Shown here one piece after another: positions 57,101 to 64,000 of a stretch of DNA of 64,000 bases. A program made the position numbers and the translations under genes. How positions within the stretch are numbered: the stretch's first letter is position 1; each line of letters begins with the position of its first letter. Below the pieces are notes generated by a model, which did not search any database, had not been told where the DNA came from, and saw nothing but the letters and a program-made list of their open reading frames with translations. This stretch comes from Sitta carolinensis (Eukaryota > Chordata > Aves > Passeriformes > Sittidae), in the NCBI GenBank assembly GCA_032173965.1, contig JAVUNC010000004.1:24963001-25027000 (forward strand), written 5' to 3'.

Positions 57101-59239
57101 GTGCACTCTGCTGATATATCACAATAGGCACGATGTAAATAAATAAGTACTTTTGCTTTCAGAATTGATTTAACATTCCACCTCATGTCTCTGAAATCTG
57201 TTGAATCTCAGGAATAAAGATGGAACAGCTCTTCATACATTATTTGTTCTATGTGCAACTTATGTTTTGGAAATTTAATATATTGATTTAGGAAAGGGAA
57301 ACGATGAGAGAGCTTAAGTTTTTCAACATTATGGGTGTTACTACTTCTTGAAAGAAGGTTGGATTCTAATTTTATATGAAATGTACAATTCTTTTTAGCT
57401 GTGAAACTGAATTCCATAGAATGTGATATGTGCTAGGCTTTTGCTTCTCCTTGCATCCCTTCTTAAGTCCACTTACAAAGAAGAAAAACAGAATGTCCTC
57501 AAATATCGTTTCTTTGTGGGTTTTTTTTTGGTTTTGGATTTTTTTGTTTGCTTTCTGTTTCGCTGTTTTTCTTTTGGTTCTTTTTGCTGTACATGTAGGA
57601 GTGGAAACGTAGTCTTTATGGCAAGTTTTGCTGTTTAAATTCCAATTTATTTTGATTTTATTTCAGTTACTTAATGGTGTTGAATTTGGGGCATGAGAAC
57701 TGAAATCTAGTGAATTCTAACAAACTTTTTTTAAAAAAGGAACAACTGCAATAGTTGGGCTCCTTCTTGTACTTTGTTGCCACAGTTATTTCCCTGTTTT
57801 TGGAAGTTTACAGCAGGCACTGAAAATGAGATGTGTGTTTCTTCTTCTGAGACAATTTAGAGCAGTCTGGTAGTAGAGCTTCTTTATTCTTTTGTTCCCA
57901 TTTTCCCTGCAGTCTAATCATCTTTTAGTCAGAAAAAAAAGAAAAAAGATAGGAAAATAGTCTTGTGTATTTTTGAAACAAGCTTTCTTTTGTCGAGGGC
58001 AGAAAGGCTGTCGTCATAATTGCAGTCTAGAGTTGAAATATGTCTTGGTTGTAGTGCACTTTGCATAAGATAGAATATAAAATGCTCTTTGTATGTAAGC
58101 AGTTCTCTTTATTATGACAGCAAGGGCTGATACCTGGTTTTCTGCACTTCTTTTTGATCATTATCCTAAAATATGATTTTTTCTTTTATTGTCCTCTTAA
58201 TAACTAAAAAAAAATCTATTTTACAGTAGAGTTTTTAGAGAGAAAATGCCAGTGATCTTGAGCTAAACTATGCTGTTAGGAGAGCTCCAATATCTAGTTT
58301 ACTCTGTCTCAAAAGGGTTAACAAACATCAACTATCCATGTACTGTTTTGTGTTTCATTACCTTGCTTTTGTCATTCTTTTATGACTGCCTTAAAAAAGT
58401 TAAGTGTATATGTTTCTAGAGTAGACATAAGGAATACTTGTCAGCCTGAGGAAATTTGTTCATTATTCAGTCCTCTTGTAATCTTATTTTAAGAATTATT
58501 TGTTTTTTTCCCAGTGATCAATTTATCTAGAAAATATTTTTTTTTTTAATCTGCACTGAGGATTTGCTGACATCTTGAAACATGTGATTGGGACTTAATA
58601 TTCTTTTGTTCTGTCGCTGATCCTTGTCCAAGAGGTTTAACCATATCTCAACTTTGTCACAGTTGTATCAAACTTTCATAACTTTGTCATTTTGGTTGAA
58701 GAGATGTTTTTCAGTCACTGAATCTCCTTGAGCGATGCTGCCATGTTTGAAAATCTGAGGCTTAGGGTAAAATTCAAATAAAATTATAGGACATTGTATG
58801 ACAGCATTCTTGTTTAGGGAATTGATAGAGCTTGAACTAGCAGTAGGAAATTAGTTTTTGGACTTTGGGTACCTGGCCAGTCTTCATCCATCTTCTCTGT
58901 GAATTTGTAATATGAAGTCCTGTAGTATACATATAAGAATGGATTTCTCTCAGGTTTGATACAGATGTACTGAATTTCTTTTCTCCTTGATATACATTCT
59001 CTTTACACTTGGATTATGAACTGCCATTATGGCCTATAGAAATCTAGCTTATATAGTCAATAGTGTCTAGAGAATGATTTATTTGATGAGCCTCCAGAGC
59101 AACTGGAATTGCTCCCCAGACTCCTCTGATTGCATTGATCACCATTGATGGTAATGGGAGATGTCTGGATTTAGATGTTTGGAGTGGAATCTTATTTCTG
59201 CAGATGCAGTTAGTTATTCTACTTTTGTTGGACTTTCTA

Positions 59240-59678
59240 ACTTATCAAAATAAAAACAGAGAGAGGACTCCCTCCCCTGCCCTCACCCCAAAATCACAGC
59301 ACATACACCCCCAACCCCCCACCAAGCCACAAGTGATACAGAGTAAATTCGCTCACCATGTGCTGGCCAATGCCCCCAGTCCCTGAGCCGTGACAGCAGC
59401 GCCCACACAACTTAGAGCAGTTTATGCACTGAGCATGATTTCTGTGGTTTGGAATATCCCTTAGCCAACTGTCCCATCAATACTTCCTCCCAGCTGCTGG
59501 TGCACCTCCTCACTGGCAGAGCAAGGGAAACTGAGAAGTCCTTCACTCAGAGTAAGCACTAATTATAAACAACCAAAACATTAATGTGTTAACACCATCA
59601 TTCTCATACTAAATCCAAAACATAGCACTGTACTAGCTACTGGAAAGAAAATTAACTTTATCTCACAGAAACCATCAG
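59240..59678 (-). mobile_element. Avian endogenous retroviral LTR, truncated
   Basis: On the plus strand the landmarks are 'actgagcatgatttctgtgg' (59430), 'ttggaatatcccttagcc' (59449), 'tcatactaaatccaaaacat' (59605) and 'aagaaaattaactttatctc' (59646). These are the antisense of a widespread avian LTR as I remember it, whose promoter would then read leftward from about 59430. The far part of the LTR is missing, and no target duplication is visible. The 83-codon open frame at 59135-59386 overlaps a C-rich patch here and is not a gene. Confidence 0.72.
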
Positions 59679-62600
59679 AATAATTTAGATACAGAAAGAT
59701 ATATTGCGATGTTTTGAAGTAGCTAATAAAATCTTCAGTAGGTGACCAAGCATGTGCCTAAGAAAAATTAAATTGGTATAGAGACAGCTTTAAGATGTGT
59801 TGTGCTGATAATTTGATGCAGTGTCTTTAGGCAGAAGACAGCCTGCTGTGGTTTATGTTTTACTTTTCCTAGTTCAAAGTCTTAGTGCATGTAAATGTGT
59901 GAAGAAATTGTGTACATAAATTGAGTATTTAGCTAAATTATATGAAGGCAAGTCTGCTGTAAATAAAAGCCTACAGTATCAGATTTTTCCTAGTTCATCA
60001 GCCACATGCTGTATGCTCATGCGGGTAGTATACAAGGTGTTTGACTGATATAAAAAAATTCTGGTTTTCTTATAGTTGATGAAACCATCAACAGGGCTAA
60101 CTGGTTCTTGCCTCATGTAGTTTGATAATCCTGGAACTGGAGAGGAAATGTTTTTTTCTACTGCTGTGAACTGGTCTGTGCTGACTGCTATCTAGTAGTT
60201 TTCCAGTTCGGTTTTAGTTGATGTCTCTGATCTCTGCCTTTGAGGTAGAAATTGGACTACATGATGGTAATTTAGGACAAATTTTTGTTGTTGGCAGATA
60301 GAGAAGCATTTATTTGTACTCCTAAATACAACTGTGCTTGCAAAAAGATAATCTCAAGTTGAGGTTATTTTAAGAATGAGTTTAAAAAATGAAAAGTTGC
60401 TTGGATAAAGGTGTGCCAACTAAGCAGTGTCAACAGTAATGATTTGAGTGACTGCCTAGGAAATGGATGAAAAAAAGAACCAATTATTTCAGCAGATAAG
60501 CAACTGTGCAATAGATTTATGAATTTGAAGCTGTTATGTATACAGGCTCAACAATTTTAGACAGGAAATTACCCAAAGACTGTTTAAAAAAAAGGTGTTA
60601 AGCTATTACTTCTTTGAATTTTGCAGACTTGGTGGTCAGCCAAAAAGCTAGACAAAGTTAGTACACCATTTTGCTTAGTTGATAGAATTTAAATAAATAA
60701 ATTTCCCAGTACTGTAAGGAATAGATGCATAAAATCTTACAGGAATATATAAAAGTTGTTGTAACTGAAGCATGAAAGTTTTGTGGAAGTGTGAACCTGA
60801 GCATATGGGGCTTGCAAGGCCTTTCAGCAAATTATTTTCCATCCTAATATGGATGCCAAATATCAGATTTGATAACAAATTTTATGGGGCACCTAGTTCT
60901 ATTCTGCAAATATGGCAGGTTATATAAGGAAGGTGTGTCAATGACGACATGATGCCTATTGTTCAGTGACTGGAGTGGCTTGGGAATGTCATTTCTTGTA
61001 GCTCTCTTTTGAAAGTGCAATCTGTTATATCAAACTGATAATTATGGGGCAGACATGACCCATGCTTTCCTGCTTTGTCTGTTGAAAAGTTTCCCTCAAA
61101 GGAGAACAGACACCTGCCAAATGGTCTTTTTGAGGTACATCCTCATTCCATATATAAAGATCTTGTATGCGTTTATGTGACCAGAAGTTGTTGAAAAAAG
61201 CTTTTCCGCAACTTCCTATCTGGAGTATGGTAATCTGGTATTAGGCTATACCAGTTCCAAATTGATAGCTTTTAGATGTCTGTATCTGTATCTATCCCTT
61301 TTTATTTATACTAAGTTTATGACTTTTATATCTTCTAGTGAAGGCTATCTAGTACAGTACATGTATCTTAACTAACATTTATTAGCCAAATTAATCTTCA
61401 TTACTCTGATTCTCATGTGAATGTACCACTTAAAAGCTAAAGGTAAATTCCTTGTTATGAAACACTTACCTATACCAAGTAAACTGTCTCCCAAGCCTCC
61501 TTGATGCTGGCTTTGGACTGTTGGTTTTGTCACACTTATCAGTACTAAAAGTTTTGTTTCTTACAGGGAGAAGTTGTCTTAAGAAAGTCTCAGTGTCACC
61601 ATGATACCCAGTATCACTGTTGGCACATTCAGTATCATACAATGGACGTGTCAGTTCATTGCAACAGAGACTGGTGCATGAAACCTCAAAACTACCCACT
61701 TGTCTGCTCTGAGGTGCTGTGCTGATAACACCACATGCATCCTATAGCCATGCCTAAAGGAAAGAGAAGTCCCTAAAAATCTTTGTCTTGCGTGATCAAG
61801 TTAAAACTTGGAGAAATGAGTTGCAGTTTTTTTAAAAAACAAAATTCACACTGCTGCTAATACCTAGACTTGCACATTCCAAGATCCAAGTGACAATTTT
61901 TGGTAGGGCTGTCCTTGCCTCAGCTTCTTGGCCTCGGTGTGAATCAGTTCATTGCTTAAATGAGACATATTTTTTGATCTCTTGCTCCCTTGCCAAAGCC
62001 ATGGCCATTCACCTTACTCGTAAATTATAATTGTGTTGCAGATTTTAGAAAGCTCAGAGAGCTAAATAGAGGCAAAGTAAGCGAGATAGTCCTGATGTGG
62101 GCCATAGAGTTAAAAAGTTGCAGACAATCCTTGCTGTCAAGTGTGACCAGCAGTATGTCATCTCAATAGTATAATCATGTTGCTTCAGTATTAAGGTTTC
62201 ACAGTAACTTTGTTAGTTTCTGTTGATATTTAGCACAACTGTGGTGAGGTGTATGGAACATATCCAGCTTTCCTATGAACCATTTTTTGGTTTTGTATTA
62301 GTTTCATCTCAATGGAAGCTGTCACACAGAGTTAAAAGGGAAATGTAGTTGCTCCTGCAGCATCATTGCTGTTGAGCAAGTTCATACCAGGTTTCAGTAA
62401 GTTCCCCAAAAGTTCTTACAAAAATCACCAAAAATATTTGGTGATTTCTCAAATGGCTTAATTTGAGTCTGACCTTTTACAGGTTGTTACCATAATGCCC
62501 TTGTACTAGATTGCTGTTAGAATAGATGGTAATAGTAGTTCTGTGGGCTTTTAAGCTGTTTCTCTAAAATAGTTTAAAACCAAGCAATTTATAAGCAATT

Positions 62601-62804
62601 AGAATGACCCTGCAAACACCTACATGCATGATATGTGCTGTCTATAATTAATTTTGTTCAAGGAACTTTAACTGAACTACTTCAATTTTTGGCATTACAA
62701 TAAATAGGAAGGACCAGATCCCTCTGCCTTCTTGTTTCTGCAGTTATCAAACATGTCTAATTTTACCTTGGTGCTTTTTCTAGTAAAATAGTTTGCTCCT
62801 TGTG

Positions 62805-62868
62805 TTTTTTTTTTTTTTTAATTATTATTTTTTTTATTATTATTATTTTTATTTTAATTTTTATTTAT
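62805..62868. repeat. T/A low-complexity run
   Basis: A poly-T stretch passes into TTA-type repeats over about 64 bases. The Phe/Ile-rich start of the 91-codon open frame at 62800 reads this run. Confidence 0.95.
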
Positions 62869-62914
62869 GCACATCCTAGAGTAATGGTATTAGGAAAGAA
62901 TAAGGCTGACCATT

Positions 62915-62956
62915 CCCCAGTGTACAAAGGAAGTTCATCCCCCAGTGTACAAAGGA
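62915..62956. repeat. 25-bp tandem duplication, two copies
   Basis: The sequence CCCCAGTGTACAAAGGA occurs at 62915-62931 and again at 62940-62956, a period of 25 bases. It is a local duplication of no evident function. Confidence 0.9.
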
Positions 62957-64000
62957 GGTGTTCTGTAGGATGTGTTATCTGTAATGAAATGTCCCAGTTG
63001 ATCCTTTCTGCTGAGGATGACCACGCAGCCTGTCAGGTACTGGTCCTGCTAAAATCCTGTTTCCTTGATCAATGATAAGAAAAGCTGAATCGCAAGGATG
63101 AGAGAGCTCTCAGTGATGCATGTAACTGCACGTGTGCCAGCTTGCAACACTGTAGTTGTGTTATTCTCTGCCATCTGCCACTGCAAAAAGAGAGAACCAA
63201 ACAGGATTAGAAGAAAGCAAGGAGAAGATATCTAACCTGTCCCAAGGCTGTGTTGTGTTATTATGTAGCTCTTGTTTCTATTTACTGCAAGAGCTGCTTC
63301 TCAGCATAAAGTAATGAGCTAGGTAATAAAAGTACATTCTGTGGACATTAAGGCAAGTGATGTGAAAAGTACAGCTTAAGATTTTAGTATACAGAACTGT
63401 TAAAGAGGGGTGTTAATTTTCTAGGAAACTAAGCAGTACATCCTGAAGCATTCACAATTTGCTTTACCCTTGAAAAAAAAGATTAATCTAACTTAATTGC
63501 TTGCTCAGATATCCTTTGTTAAGAAGATGAAATGTGCTTTAATTCACCTTTGAAAAGGAGGAAAGATTCCTGAGCTTTTTCGTAGAAGAATAGGTGGCTA
63601 CAGGATCACAGACTCCATCTTCAGTTTAACAGTTTCATGCAGAGATTGGAAATTAAAATGCAGACATCTTTGTATTTGATCTTTGCTGTTTTTCAGGAGT
63701 AACCAGACCATTTGCAGCTCCAACAGGAGCAGCAGCAGGACTTGGCCAGCAGCTGCTGGTGCCCTGTGAAGGGGTGGGGAGTTTTTCCTGGCCCTACCGA
63801 GTGTGAGCACACACCTAGAGAACCTTTCTAATGACGAGTTGGTGAGCCCGACTGTTGCTAGGAAAAGTAGTGTTCATTTGCTATTCTACCAAGCAGTTCT
63901 TTTATCTCCTGAGCAAAAAAGTTGACTAGATAGGAAAGAGTATTCCCACCTGCTTGATGCTGCCTGTGGCTATGCTGGAAAACAAAATGCTGTTTTCTTT

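Larger units (their letters stand above)
44673..64000 (+). other. PRIM2: Start of a long PRIM2 intron (at least 19.3 kb)
   Basis: This runs from donor GTAATT to the window end. I searched for the next PRIM2 exon, which should encode the YSYNIRHSFG and CPFRH regions with further Fe-S cysteines, and did not find it. Besides the listed LTRs, CR1 tails and simple repeats, the segments 44673-45808, 46912-48979, 50416-51207, 51294-54055, 54157-59239, 59679-62804 and 62957-64000 show no recognisable gene. Confidence 0.85.

Noticed and set aside
63697..63810. Exon-like segment after a good acceptor (CTTTGCTGTTTTTCAG)
   Set aside because: The previous PRIM2 exon ends in phase 0, and entry here would read GAG TAA at once. 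The other frames do not resemble PRIM2, and no donor is evident.

Overview
The window is vertebrate nuclear DNA, almost certainly from a bird and probably a passerine. The evidence is AT-rich intronic sequence with short phased exons flanked by GT/AG sites, many CR1 LINE fragments (several with the typical avian 3' end rich in ATTCTATG/ATTCTGTG), avian-type ERV LTRs, and one tRNA-Ile-headed SINE with a CR1 tail of the TguSINE1 kind, a family described from passerines. There is no sign of bacterial or plasmid sequence, operons or CRISPR.

Only one gene is supported: an internal part of PRIM2, the large subunit of DNA primase (p58, part of the DNA polymerase alpha-primase complex), on the + strand. 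Five exons are visible: 11998-12093, 12925-13062, 40289-40356, 43462-43534 and 44487-44672. They join in frame into 187 codons, matching human PRIM2 residues of about 154-340 (compared from memory). They cover the end of the PRIM1-binding N-terminal domain, the interdomain linker, and the start of the C-terminal domain, including the first cysteine ligand of the 4Fe-4S cluster. The earlier exons lie upstream of base 1. The later exons, with the other three cluster cysteines, lie beyond base 64000. The window is therefore an exon-poor slice of a large gene.

Layout: 1-11997 is intron, with one CR1 near its end. 12094-12924 is a short intron. 13063-40288 is a 27-kb intron holding the SINE, a 1-kb CR1 with remains of reverse transcriptase, two partial copies of one ERVL-type LTR family, several CR1 tails, a TTTG/GT microsatellite, and an isolated 0.7-kb GC/CpG-rich block built on a 48-bp minisatellite. 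40357-43461 and 43535-44486 are the next two introns. From 44673 to the end is the start of another long intron, with two complete solo LTRs that each carry a 5-bp target-site duplication (45809-46911 and 48980-50415), a partial LTR at 59.2-59.7 kb, and CR1 tails.

Most long open frames in the window are by-products of the minisatellite (unit length divisible by three), of GC-rich LTR segments, or of CR1 remnants. I found no unknown gene system. The observations most worth a second look are the intronic minisatellite/CpG block, the two dated-looking solo LTRs with matching target motifs, the SINE with a D-arm duplication, and the frame-preserving exon pair that encodes the PRIM2 linker.
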